Positions 20,138-28,973 of a stretch of DNA of 64,000 nucleotides are shown here, in pieces. The position numbers and the translations under genes were made by a program. Location: the NCBI RefSeq assembly GCF_002902365.1, contig NZ_PPQC01000046.1, positions 62,001 to 126,000 on the forward strand. Direction: 5' to 3'. The notes beneath the pieces were generated by a model that made no database searches, was not told where the DNA came from, and was given only the letters and a program-made list of their open reading frames with translations. Position 1 is the first letter of the stretch. The number at the start of each line of letters is the position of its first letter. This DNA is from Staphylococcus cohnii subsp. cohnii (GTDB lineage: Bacteria > Bacillota > Bacilli > Staphylococcales > Staphylococcaceae).

Positions 20138-21019
20138 CTACAAATCGTATTTGTTAATTAATGTTTCTAATTTAGCTCTGTTATTTTCATTGAATGGTTT
20201 AAATGGGCGTTTCGGTAAACCTCCGTCAATACCACGTGTCGCTAAAATTTCTTTTAATGTAGAATAAATGCCCATAGACAACACATTTTCAATTATGTTG
20301 TTAGTATCATGCTGAATTTGATATGCTTCATCAATTTGACCGCTTTTAGCTTTTTCAAAAATTTGTCTTGCGCGTCTACCATTCACGTTATAAGTAGATC
20401 CAATTGCACCATCCACACCAGAAATAGCTGCTTGCACTAACATTTCATCAAAACCTGAAAGTATTAATTTATCTGGATACGCTTTTCGAATACGTTCTAA
20501 TAGGAAAAAGTTAGGAGTTGTATATTTTACGCCAACCACTTTTTTATGGTTAAATAATTCACCAAATTGTTCTATAGAAATGTTAACGCCAGTTAAGTCT
20601 GGAATTGCATAAATAATTAAATTATTTTGTGTCGCTTCAATTAATTCAAAATAGTAATCTTTGATTTCTTCAAATGAAAATGGATAATAGAACGGTGTAA
20701 CTGCTGAAATCGCATCATATCCTAATTCAGTTGCATATTTACCTAACTCTATTGCTTCGTTTAAATCTAACGACCCAACTTGAGCAATCAATTTTACATT
20801 TTCATTAACCGCCTCTTTCGCAACTTTAAAAACTTGTTTCTTTTGTTCTTTATTTAATAAGAAGTTTTCACCTGAACTGCCGTTAACATAAAGTCCATCT
20901 AAGCCTTCAGTTTCAATGGCATTTTGAGCAATTTGCGCCAATCCTTTCTCTTTAACCTGACCATCTTCATCAAATGGTACTAATAATGCTGCATATAAAC
21001 CTTTTAAATTCTCTTCCAT
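20138..21019 (-). CDS. nanA: N-acetylneuraminate lyase
   Basis: The enzyme splits N-acetylneuraminate into N-acetylmannosamine and pyruvate. The 293-residue product has the TIM-barrel lyase features: [12 protein letters not shown] (GSSGE carboxylate-binding loop near residue 47), Tyr137 in IIYAIP and Schiff-base Lys165 in VGVKYT. Similarity to S. aureus NanA is high along the full length and the size is identical. ATG 21019 is chosen because GGAGGG lies just before it; a longer frame from 21034 starts upstream of that site. Transcribed with nanT from a divergent region shared with nanK that holds a cre site. Confidence 0.96.
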   Translation of the reverse strand: MEENLKGLYAALLVPFDEDGQVKEKGLAQIAQNAIETEGLDGLYVNGSSGENFLLNKEQKKQVFKVAKEAVNENVKLIAQVGSLDLNEAIELGKYATELGYDAISAVTPFYYPFSFEEIKDYYFELIEATQNNLIIYAIPDLTGVNISIEQFGELFNHKKVVGVKYTTPNFFLLERIRKAYPDKLILSGFDEMLVQAAISGVDGAIGSTYNVNGRRARQIFEKAKSGQIDEAYQIQHDTNNIIENVLSMGIYSTLKEILATRGIDGGLPKRPFKPFNENNRAKLETLINKYDL

Positions 21020-21123
21020 CGTATAACCCTCCATCTATATATTTAAGTTATTATTCAAAATCATTTATATAACTGTATAATGCTTTAAAAAATATCTTTT
21101 ATTTATTCTATTTACAGTTCAAA

Positions 21124-21139
21124 TTGTAAACGCTATCAT
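21124..21139. promoter_or_regulatory. Catabolite-response element (cre) in the nanA-nanK divergent promoter region
   Basis: TTGTAAACGCTATCAT matches the CcpA-binding consensus WTGNAARCGNWWWCAW at every position and lies about 105 bases from both the nanA and nanK starts. CcpA repression of sialic acid use is known in S. aureus. TGAAA/TTTCA-like elements that could serve NanR occur nearby but I cannot define the site. Confidence 0.8.
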
Positions 21140-21244
21140 AGAGTGTGGCAATAGAATTTTGAAAAAATACATCATTTTGAAACAATATAAGCGAAAATTT
21201 TTTTCAATATCGATTTTCTTTTAAAAATTAAGGAGGATTTGTAT

Positions 21245-22117
21245 ATGCATCCATATAAGATTGCTATTGATATTGGAGGTACAGAAATTAAAGCAGCTGT
21301 AGTTGATCAATCATTAAATTTTATAGAATATATCAAAACACCTACCCCTAACAACATAGATACATTTATTAAGGATAAAATTTATAACATTGTAATGACG
21401 TTTCAAAAATCTTATCAAATATCCCCACTTTATGTCGGCATTTCTAGCGCAGGCGTTATAGACGAACGCCGTGGCATAGTTGAATACGCTGGTCCAACCA
21501 TACCCAATTACGTAAATACTGACTTCAAGTGTTTGCTTAAACCAATAAATGCTCAGATGAACGTATTTAACGATGTCAATGCAGCTTTGTTAGGGGAATT
21601 GGTTTTCCATGATTACAGCGCACAAAATATTTTTTGCTTAACACTAGGTACAGGAATTGGGGGCGCTTTTTATAATAAATATTCCCAACTATACAACGGG
21701 GAACGAAATCGTGCTAATGAAATTGGTTATTTACTTTTTGATAGACAAACAAACAAAACATTTGAACAACGTGCCTCAACAACTGCCTTAAAAACACTCA
21801 TGTTAGAAAAAGGATTTATTTATCAAGACAATGTACCAAAATTATTTGAACTCGCAGATCAACAAGATAATCTTGCATTATCTATACTCAATCAATGGAG
21901 TGATTCAATCGCAGAAGGTATCGCTCAAATACAGATTATTTATGATCCCGGTTTAATTCTGATCGGTGGCGGTGTTTCTTCACAAGGACAAAATTTATTA
22001 AAATACATCGTACCTAAAGTCGAACATTACTTACCTGAGCAATACGGTCATGCTCATATACAAACATCGCGTACACAGAATCATGCTGCACTTTATGGCG
22101 CAGTCTCTAAATTTTAA
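21245..22117 (+). CDS. nanK: N-acetylmannosamine kinase (ROK family)
   Basis: A 290-residue ROK-family sugar kinase that would phosphorylate N-acetylmannosamine. The ATP-binding motif AIDIGGTEIKAAVVD is at the N-terminus, followed by NDVNAALLGEL, the glycine-rich LGTGIGGAFY and a late LILIGGGVS motif. The canonical ROK zinc-binding Cys cluster is not evident, as in some NanK proteins. ATG 21245 sits 8 bases after AAGGAGG; the in-frame TTG at 21239 is too close to it. Divergent from nanA, between nanA and nanR, which fixes its role. Confidence 0.9.
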   Translation: MHPYKIAIDIGGTEIKAAVVDQSLNFIEYIKTPTPNNIDTFIKDKIYNIVMTFQKSYQISPLYVGISSAGVIDERRGIVEYAGPTIPNYVNTDFKCLLKPINAQMNVFNDVNAALLGELVFHDYSAQNIFCLTLGTGIGGAFYNKYSQLYNGERNRANEIGYLLFDRQTNKTFEQRASTTALKTLMLEKGFIYQDNVPKLFELADQQDNLALSILNQWSDSIAEGIAQIQIIYDPGLILIGGGVSSQGQNLLKYIVPKVEHYLPEQYGHAHIQTSRTQNHAALYGAVSKF

Positions 22118-22355
22118 AACAGCTATTGACGACGTTATGCTGTTATAGCCATGAAAATTACGTCCTTTATGTACCAAAATCATCAAAAATCCTACTATCA
22201 AAGAAATATTGATATTAAGCCAATTTTTCGTTTATGCAGGTATTTACTGTTGCACACGAAGAAAGCGGTCATAAATAAACACAATTAAGCGAGCACAGCA
22301 CTTACTTGTTTCTTCATACTTTGAAATATATCCACCATATTAATGTCCATGGACT

Positions 22356-22404
22356 ACAAAAGCGCCAAATTCTATATAATCTCAATAGAATTTGGCGCTT
22401 TTGT
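22356..22404. terminator. Long perfect hairpin of the CAATTTCTAT-like family
   Basis: Twenty bases, ACAAAAGCGCCAAATTCTAT (22356-22375), are the exact reverse complement of 22385-22404, with a 9-base loop. It lies between convergent nanK and nanR and ends in a T-rich tail on each strand. The 240 bases between nanK and this hairpin show no gene. Confidence 0.85.
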
Positions 22405-22475
22405 TTTAATCAAGGATACTTATATGCCTAACGAACCTCGTAACATTTATTTACGTGTTTACGTTCACAATGACT

Positions 22476-23273
22476 CTATTCATTTAACACTACTTTTTTC
22501 GTATGTTGATATACATTATGCATATATGTATCATCTAATAATAAGTAACTGACAATATCTATTAAAAACAATGTTGCTATTTGAGTATTAATAAATTGTG
22601 TGTCTTTATTTCTAGATTGATCAGTTGTTATGAGCACTAAATCTGCACACTCAGTAATTGGACTTCCTTCATAATTCGTTATAACTACGACATAAGCCCC
22701 ACGTTCATGTGCTACTTTGGCTGCAGCTATAAGCTCTGTAGTTTCACCACTATTTGAAATCGCTACAAATGTATCTGATGCTGATAACAAAGAAGCAAAT
22801 ATTTTCATTTGATGAGCATCTGTAGACACATTCCCTTTCAAACCCATTCTCATCATACGATAGTAAAATTCTGTAGCTGATAATCCAGAACTACCAAGAC
22901 CTGCATAAATGATTTGTCTACTTCGAATAATTTGGTTAACAAAGCTTTGAATTTTTTCATCAGAAATAAATTCTCCTGTTTGCTGAATAATATTTTGATG
23001 ATATTTATGAATACGTTGAATTAAAGGACTATTTTCTATTACTCTTTCCGACATTTCTTGCTGTAAATTAAACTTCAAATCCTGAAAGTTCTCATAATCT
23101 AATTTATTACTAAATCTTGTAATCGTTGCAGGCGAAGTACCAATCGCATATGCTAATGAATTAATTGTTGAAAATGTGTCGTCAAAGTCATTGTTTTGAA
23201 TATACGCTACGATTTGTTTATCTGTTTTAGTAAATAAATGATGATAACGTTGCACGCGATTTTCAAATTTCAT
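22476..23273 (-). CDS. nanR: RpiR/MurR-family regulator of sialic acid genes
   Basis: A 265-residue regulator with an N-terminal RpiR-type helix-turn-helix (residues 1-75, including AYAIGTSPATITRFSNKL) and a C-terminal SIS sugar-phosphate isomerase-like domain (residues about 105-250: IYAGLGSSGLSATEFYYRM and AISNSGETTELI). In S. aureus, NanR represses the nan genes and responds to ManNAc-6-phosphate. Position between nanK and divergent nanE supports this call. AGATAATATG precedes the start with a weak GGAGG at 23282-23286. Confidence 0.88.
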   Translation of the reverse strand: MKFENRVQRYHHLFTKTDKQIVAYIQNNDFDDTFSTINSLAYAIGTSPATITRFSNKLDYENFQDLKFNLQQEMSERVIENSPLIQRIHKYHQNIIQQTGEFISDEKIQSFVNQIIRSRQIIYAGLGSSGLSATEFYYRMMRMGLKGNVSTDAHQMKIFASLLSASDTFVAISNSGETTELIAAAKVAHERGAYVVVITNYEGSPITECADLVLITTDQSRNKDTQFINTQIATLFLIDIVSYLLLDDTYMHNVYQHTKKVVLNE

Positions 23274-23438
23274 ATTATCTATCCTCCCATCCCAATCATA
23301 GCTATAGTATAAATGAAAATGTTTTTCATAACAATGAAATATATTGATTATTATTTTCTTGGTGTTATATTAAAAATATGAATCTATTAGATAGTAAAGT
23401 ATTTTATTAAATCTACTAAAGTTACGGAGTGTATTATT

Positions 23439-24107
23439 ATGTTACCACAAGGATTAATTGTCTCATGTCAAGCCTTGGAAAATGAGCCGTTACATTCATC
23501 TTTTATCATGTCAAAAATGGCTTTAGCTGCATATGAAGGTGGTGCTGTTGGCATTAGAGCAAACTCTAAAGAAAACATTATAGCGATAAAACAAGAGGTG
23601 AATTTACCTATCATCGGTATTGTCAAAAGAGACTATGCAAATTCTGATGTTTTTATCACCGCAACACGTAAAGAAGTCGATGAATTACTAGAAAGCAAAT
23701 GTGAAGTTATTGCCTTGGATGCTACAAAGCAGGAGCGTCCTGAAGAATCATTACAAGAACTTGTTTCTTATATACGTCAGCAAGCACCAAATATAGAAAT
23801 TATGGCTGATATCTCTACACTTGAAGAAGCACAATATGCTGATAAATTAGGTTTTGATTACATAGGAACGACCCTTCGAGGCTATACTGCTTATACTAAA
23901 GGACATATTTTGTATGAAGATAACTTCAAATTTTTAAAAGATGTGATTTCACATGTTCATGCAAAAGTTATAGCTGAAGGAAATGTCATCACACCTGAAA
24001 TGTTTAAACAAGTTACAGCCTTAAATGTTCATTGTACAGTCGTCGGAGGTGCGATTACACGCCCTAAAGAAATCACCAAAAGATTTATTCAAGCAATTGA
24101 AAATTAA
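23439..24107 (+). CDS. nanE: N-acetylmannosamine-6-phosphate 2-epimerase
   Basis: This TIM-barrel enzyme converts ManNAc-6-P to GlcNAc-6-P, the last dedicated step of sialic acid breakdown. The 222-residue product begins [19 protein letters not shown], typical of NanE, and has [24 protein letters not shown] (substrate Lys), the glutamate of VIAEGNV and a final [13 protein letters not shown] phosphate-binding segment. GGAGTG precedes ATG 23439. It is divergent from nanR with about 165 bases between them, which must hold both promoters. Confidence 0.95.
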   Translation: MLPQGLIVSCQALENEPLHSSFIMSKMALAAYEGGAVGIRANSKENIIAIKQEVNLPIIGIVKRDYANSDVFITATRKEVDELLESKCEVIALDATKQERPEESLQELVSYIRQQAPNIEIMADISTLEEAQYADKLGFDYIGTTLRGYTAYTKGHILYEDNFKFLKDVISHVHAKVIAEGNVITPEMFKQVTALNVHCTVVGGAITRPKEITKRFIQAIEN

Positions 24108-24112
24108 CATTT

Positions 24113-24167
24113 AAAAAAGCCCGTATTCAAACCCATGTTTTTACTTGGTAATGAATACGGACTTTTT
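24113..24167. terminator. Terminator between nanE and srtA
   Basis: AAAAAAGCCCGTATTCA (24113-24129) pairs with TGAATACGG-ACTTTTT (24152-24167), serving convergent nanE and srtA. Confidence 0.8.
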
Positions 24168-24194
24168 ATATGATTTTTTATTTAACGGTGCATG

Positions 24195-24794
24195 TTATAG
24201 TGCTTCGGCAATAAATATTTTTCTATCTTCCCACTCACCTGTTTGTTCATTGTAATTATCACATGTAATTAATGTTAGTTGCTTCTTATTCGATGCTTGT
24301 TCGTCCAACACTTCAACTTCATCTGGTTTCACATCATAAATTTTAGTAATCTGATACGTTCTTCGCTCATCTCCAACTTTAAAATAAACTTTGCTTCCCT
24401 TTTTCGTTTCAGGTAACCTAGAAAATTGATAATCCGAATGACCCGTTAATGTATGACCTGCAATTGCGATATTTTGATCCTCTAATGATTCGTTTGATTC
24501 CACAAAACTTACGCCTCTATCTAATTGTTTCGGCGTGGCCGGGCCAGGATAAACAGGTGTTTTAATATCTGCATCAGGAATTGATAAATAACCTGCCATC
24601 TTTGTCTTATCTTTAGGTATTTCTACTTTCTTTTTTTCAGAAGTTTTAGATTGTTGGTCATAATGTTCTATTTTATTTTCATTGTCTTTTTGAGTAAAAT
24701 AATTATCAATCTTTGGTTTCATAAATAAATAAATTGCTATTATAATGAGTGCCACACCAATTAATGTGACAAGTCTACTTCCCCATTTTTTCAT
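24195..24794 (-). CDS. srtA: Sortase A (housekeeping, class A)
   Basis: A membrane-anchored transpeptidase that links LPXTG surface proteins to peptidoglycan. The 199-residue product has an N-terminal membrane anchor (residues 7-25), a charged linker, then the sortase barrel with catalytic His114 (AGHT), Cys178 (LITCDNY) and Arg191 (EDRKIF). It also has the VYPGPATP region seen in S. aureus SrtA. ATG 24794 (MKKWGSRL) matches that N-terminus and follows AGGAG; an ATG three codons earlier is unlikely. Single gene convergent with nanE; no pilin or accessory sortase substrates nearby. Confidence 0.96.
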   Translation of the reverse strand: MKKWGSRLVTLIGVALIIIAIYLFMKPKIDNYFTQKDNENKIEHYDQQSKTSEKKKVEIPKDKTKMAGYLSIPDADIKTPVYPGPATPKQLDRGVSFVESNESLEDQNIAIAGHTLTGHSDYQFSRLPETKKGSKVYFKVGDERRTYQITKIYDVKPDEVEVLDEQASNKKQLTLITCDNYNEQTGEWEDRKIFIAEAL

Positions 24795-24955
24795 GTCACG
24801 CATGCTCCTTTGTCTAAATCAAACGATTCATTATAAGTATAGCACAACTCATTATCTAACAAAGCATATTTTTTTGCATCAATCCTTTTATAGTTTTAAA
24901 AATTAATAATGTGGTAGATACTAAAGTATTCAATATATATAAAGGATGTGTTTGT

Positions 24956-26125
24956 ATGTCAGTATTTTCTAATGATGAGCGTGTAAAGATATTGTCTGAC
25001 ATTGTTGAAATTCAATCTGTGAACGAAAAAGAACTTGATGTCGCACATTATTTACAAGATTTATTTAATAAATACGGAATTCAAACCAAAATCGAAAAAC
25101 TGGAAGGCGAAAACACAAGAGCTAACTTAGTTGCAGAAATTGGTAACGGAAAACCTGTGGTTGGTATTTCAGGGCATATGGACGTTGTCACTACAGGTGA
25201 TGAAAATTTATGGAATTATGACCCATTTAAGCTTACAGAGGATAATCAAGGAAGATTACACGGACGTGGCTCTGCAGATATGAAATCAGGACTAGCCGCT
25301 TTAGCAATTAGTTTAATAGAAATTAAAGAAGCAGGTACATTAAATCAAGGTACTATCAGATTTATGGCGACTGCAGGAGAAGAAGTAACGAGTGACGGCG
25401 CTGCATTATTACATGAAAAAGGCTATATGGATGACGTCGAAGCCCTATTAATCGCAGAGCCTTCACAAGATGGCATTGTTTATACACATAAAGGTACCAT
25501 GGATATTCAAGTGATATCCAAAGGTAAATCTTCACACAGCTCAATGCCTGAATTAGGTTATAATGCGATTAATCCATTGGTCGATTTTATTCATTATTTA
25601 AATAAAGCGTATAATAAAGTTGATATTAAAAGTGAGTTGCTCGGTACGCCAACAATGAATTCAACAATCATATCCGGTGGCGACCAAGTCAATTCTATAC
25701 CAGCCTATGCTGAGTCACTGTTTAACATGCGTACCATACCAGATTATGATAATAATAAATTTGAGGCGTTATTTAACAGTATAAAAGATCAAGTTAACCA
25801 AGAAAGTAACGCTGATATAACTGTTAACCCTTATGTAAACCGCGATCCTGTATATACTAAGGGAGATAATACATTCTTAAAATTAGCTAAATCTTTAGGT
25901 GATTCCTATTTTGATAGAAATCTGGATGTGACTTCTTCTACTGCAACTACAGATGCATCATATTTAATGAAAGATAAAGATGAAAGTTTCTCATTTGTAA
26001 TGTATGGCCCAGGTGAGACTGGACAAGCACATCAAGTTGATGAATATGTTTATAAAGATGCTTATCTAACTTTTATAGATTTATATAGCCAGTTATTACC
26101 ACAATATTTAAATACGGCTAAATAA
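24956..26125 (+). CDS. M20-family metallopeptidase (ArgE/DapE type)
   Basis: A 389-residue co-catalytic zinc hydrolase. Seen ligands: His in GISGHMDVV, Asp in GRGSADMKSG, the catalytic Glu pair in ATAGEEV, Asp/Glu in IAEPSQDG, and a terminal His in GQAHQVDEY. The dimerisation domain occupies roughly residues 175-290. Annotated homologues are called succinyl-diaminopimelate desuccinylase or acetylornithine deacetylase, but the real substrate is uncertain. ATG 24956 follows AAAGGATG. A close paralogue with the same motif order lies at 46728 (385 residues), so duplication is likely. Confidence 0.85.
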   Translation: MSVFSNDERVKILSDIVEIQSVNEKELDVAHYLQDLFNKYGIQTKIEKLEGENTRANLVAEIGNGKPVVGISGHMDVVTTGDENLWNYDPFKLTEDNQGRLHGRGSADMKSGLAALAISLIEIKEAGTLNQGTIRFMATAGEEVTSDGAALLHEKGYMDDVEALLIAEPSQDGIVYTHKGTMDIQVISKGKSSHSSMPELGYNAINPLVDFIHYLNKAYNKVDIKSELLGTPTMNSTIISGGDQVNSIPAYAESLFNMRTIPDYDNNKFEALFNSIKDQVNQESNADITVNPYVNRDPVYTKGDNTFLKLAKSLGDSYFDRNLDVTSSTATTDASYLMKDKDESFSFVMYGPGETGQAHQVDEYVYKDAYLTFIDLYSQLLPQYLNTAK

Positions 26126-26197
26126 AATCACTAAGCACGTGATATAACACGCTTACAATCACTAAACAAAGCTTAATACAGAAACTGCGTACTCTAT

Positions 26198-26232
26198 AAA
26201 TGGCTAATCCATACGAAGTGGATTAGCCATTT
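26198..26232. terminator. Terminator after the first M20 peptidase gene
   Basis: AAATGGCTAATCCA (26198-26211) pairs exactly with TGGATTAGCCATTT (26219-26232), followed by a T-rich tail. Confidence 0.85.
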
Positions 26233-26383
26233 TGTATTTAACATTTTCAATTTTACCATCATATATTTGACTAGAGTAAATTGTATAAACATTCAAAACT
26301 AACATCCATTTTTTTCATTCAAATTACTATGATGATTTTTCACTTTTAATGACTGTAAATACTCTCTGGACAATCTTAAATGT

Positions 26384-27058
26384 TTATTTATTCATCTCTA
26401 ACCAATTAATTAATTCATTTAAATTATTAACTGTTATTGTAGGATTTTGTCCATTATAATCAAAATGTCCATTTTGTCTATTCACCCAAGCTGTATCAAA
26501 ACCGAAATTGGTTGCTCCTGTTACGTCCCAAGAATTAGAAGAAACAAATAATATCTCTTCTCTTTTCAGATGATGATATTTCAAAATCAATGCATAACTT
26601 GCAGGGCTGGGTTTATATTGTTTAATTTCATTAACGCTCATAACTGTATTAATATTTTCCCCTAACTCAGAATTATCAATCAATGGTCTAAGCATGTTAT
26701 CATTTCCATTAGATAGTATACCAACATCCATATCCATATTATTAAGTTGCGCGAGTATTTTAGGTACTTCGTAAAAATACTCTAAATTTAAAAAAGCATC
26801 AAACAACCTGTTTATATCTTCACGATCATATTGTATTTTGTGTTCATCCATTGTATAACGTAAAGCTTCTTTCGTTAACTCATCAAAGGAAATATATCTT
26901 TGCATAATTTGTTTTAAAAACATGTGATTTAATTGCGTTTTTCTCCACAGCTTTGAAATTGATGTTGCTTGTTCATCATCAAATTGCGTCATACCTTTTT
27001 TTAAAGAGGACATGTCAAAAAGTGTTCCATAAACATCAAAAATAATTGCTTTATACAT
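26384..27058 (-). CDS. Haloacid dehalogenase type II-like HAD hydrolase
   Basis: A 224-residue HAD-superfamily protein. Motif I is IIFDVYGTLFD at the start, motif II LSNGND, motif III Lys in YKPSPASYAL, and motif IV VSSNSWDVTGATNFGF, a combination typical of type II 2-haloacid dehalogenases (motif IV SSNxWD). It might dehalogenate short haloacids, but many such proteins act on phosphate esters; the function is not proven. ATG 27058 follows GGAGG directly; the longer frame from 27085 includes that site. Single gene. Confidence 0.85.
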   Translation of the reverse strand: MYKAIIFDVYGTLFDMSSLKKGMTQFDDEQATSISKLWRKTQLNHMFLKQIMQRYISFDELTKEALRYTMDEHKIQYDREDINRLFDAFLNLEYFYEVPKILAQLNNMDMDVGILSNGNDNMLRPLIDNSELGENINTVMSVNEIKQYKPSPASYALILKYHHLKREEILFVSSNSWDVTGATNFGFDTAWVNRQNGHFDYNGQNPTITVNNLNELINWLEMNK

Positions 27059-27273
27059 TTTAAACCTCCTATTCAAAACACGCATTTACTTATTCTTTAT
27101 CACATTTCAACAAAGTCAAACAGTTTATTATCATTTTTATTTTTATGTAAATTGATAAGGACAATTGAAAAGATATTCACTCTATCGTTTATTAATTTTT
27201 TGTAAATTTCTTTAAATATAGCTTTATTATACTACAAATCGGTTATAGAACAGTAAGAAGGGAGCTGGTTGTT

Positions 27274-27537
27274 ATGAGAAGGATGTTTCTATTAGATTTA
27301 CTAAACCTCTTTTTTATCGCCGTAGGTTACATGTTGATGATTACTTTGATTTTACTTTCTTTTGACTTCTTACAAATAAAAACAACCGGTTCAGTATTTT
27401 TAGAATCATTAAGTTCAGTTACTATTTTCCAATTTTTCAGCAATCCTATTTTTAACGGATTATTCACTTTATTTTTAATTGTATCTTCCCTAATATTTCT
27501 GTACAAAGCATTTGAACTTTATCAAAAAAATAAGTAA
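27274..27537 (+). CDS. Small two-helix membrane protein, function unknown
   Basis: An 87-residue hydrophobic protein with two clear membrane segments (residues 6-30 and 58-80) and a basic tail (YQKNK). A good ribosome site, AAGGGAG, precedes the ATG. I do not recognise a family. It is a single gene between the HAD gene (divergent) and the pentitol operon terminator. Confidence 0.65.
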   Translation: MRRMFLLDLLNLFFIAVGYMLMITLILLSFDFLQIKTTGSVFLESLSSVTIFQFFSNPIFNGLFTLFLIVSSLIFLYKAFELYQKNK

Positions 27538-27892
27538 TTATCATTGCTCTTCAATTAATTCAAAGCTTAATTTTATATCACTACAAATAAGCACCTATTT
27601 TTTATTTATAACGCATATCATTTATTTTAATTTTTTTAATTTTATATTGTAACAATACATTTTAAGATATATAATATTCTAAGAGAATGTTTCGTGCTAT
27701 ATCTCTAGGCTTTTATTGCCATCTATCATCATAGTTATATTCCATTCCCAGAATTAAACTTTATGCACCCATTAACACTAATGGTATCGCACTGCATTCT
27801 CAACAAATGTGCTAAAGTTGCTCATTTGAAAAGAGATCTAAAATCACTTTCAGGCAGTGATTTTAGATCTTCTTATAATACTATTACTTTAA
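27538..27892. other. Intergenic region, no gene
   Basis: AT-rich spacer with one strong hairpin at 27834-27870 that ends the pentitol operon. No other structure or open frame is convincing. Confidence 0.5.
27834..27870. terminator. Terminator of the pentitol operon
   Basis: AGATCTAAAATCACT (27834-27848) pairs exactly with AGTGATTTTAGATCT (27856-27870), 23 bases after the stop codon of the dehydrogenase gene. Confidence 0.85.
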
Positions 27893-28954
27893 TTACCCAT
27901 TAGGATAAACCATAACTTTTAATGATCCGCTTTTATTGGTTCTTGCTCTTTCCATTGCCTCTTGTGCATCTTCCAAATCATATGAATCGGTAAACATTGT
28001 ATTTAAATTAGCTGCAGTTGAAGATAACATCTCAAGGCCCATTGGATAAGTATTGGCATATCTAAAGATACCTACAACATTAATTTCATGGTTAGCGATA
28101 AAAGGTATATTTAACTCAATATTTTCTTGTTGTGGCAAGCCAACTATTGCTAAAGTTCCGCCATTGTTCAAGACCGCTAGTGCATTTTGTAAGGCTGTTG
28201 GATTACCTGCAGTTTCAAAAGCATAATCTACACCGTTATGATTTGTTATTTCATTGATACGGGTAATAACATCTTCTTCTTTAATATTTATAACATGTGT
28301 TGCACCAAGTTCTAATGCCTCATCCAATCTTATTTGTTCAAGATCTGACACTATAATTCTTGTAGCACCAAAAGCTTTTGCTGCTACAACAGCCATCAAA
28401 CCAACTGGGCCCATACCCATTATTACTACTGTGGAACCTGGCTGAACTTTTGCACGTTTACATGCTTGTACGCCAACTGAAAATGGTTCATTTAATGTTG
28501 CTTCTTCATATGATAGTGCATCAGGAATATGGAATAAAAATCCCTCAGGATGACTTATATATTGACTAAATGCACCATCAATAGGAGGCGTAGCTAAAAA
28601 CTTAACATCAGGACATAAGTTATATTTACCAGCCTTACAGTATTCGCACTCTCCACAGGGAACTCCAGGTTCAATGGCAACTCTATCCCCGGGTTTAAAA
28701 TGTGTTACTTTTGAGCCGATATCAGCAACGATTCCTGAACATTCATGTCCTAAAATCAATGGTTTTTCAACAACAAATTCCCCTACACGACCGTGTTCAT
28801 AATAATGAACATCCGATCCACAAACACCTACCGCCATCACTTTTACTAAAACATCTGTAGGTCCTAATTTAGGAACGTCTACTTCTTTAAGTTCCATCTC
28901 AAATGGTTTATTTAATATTGAAATGTTCATAGTTTCTGGAATATTATTATTCAT
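27893..28954 (-). CDS. Zinc-dependent polyol dehydrogenase (xylitol/sorbitol/arabinitol type)
   Basis: A medium-chain dehydrogenase of 353 residues. Catalytic-zinc motifs are GVCGSDVHYYEHG (Cys, near residue 44) and GHECSG (His-Glu, near 69); the structural-zinc cysteines are in CGECEYCKAGKYNLC near 100. The NAD-binding Rossmann motif is VIMGMGPVGLMA near 176. Sorbitol-dehydrogenase-like members oxidise polyols to ketoses. With xylulokinase next in the operon, the product is most likely D-xylulose, so the substrate would be xylitol or D-arabinitol. It is the last gene, 19 bases after xylulokinase, with AGGAGG before the ATG. Confidence 0.87.
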   Translation of the reverse strand: MNNNIPETMNISILNKPFEMELKEVDVPKLGPTDVLVKVMAVGVCGSDVHYYEHGRVGEFVVEKPLILGHECSGIVADIGSKVTHFKPGDRVAIEPGVPCGECEYCKAGKYNLCPDVKFLATPPIDGAFSQYISHPEGFLFHIPDALSYEEATLNEPFSVGVQACKRAKVQPGSTVVIMGMGPVGLMAVVAAKAFGATRIIVSDLEQIRLDEALELGATHVINIKEEDVITRINEITNHNGVDYAFETAGNPTALQNALAVLNNGGTLAIVGLPQQENIELNIPFIANHEINVVGIFRYANTYPMGLEMLSSTAANLNTMFTDSYDLEDAQEAMERARTNKSGSLKVMVYPNG

Positions 28955-28973
28955 TTTAATTTCCTCCTAATAG

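Noticed and set aside
21140..21230. TGAAA/TTTCA elements as NanR operators
   Set aside because: Such short A/T motifs are frequent here and no clear palindrome could be fixed.
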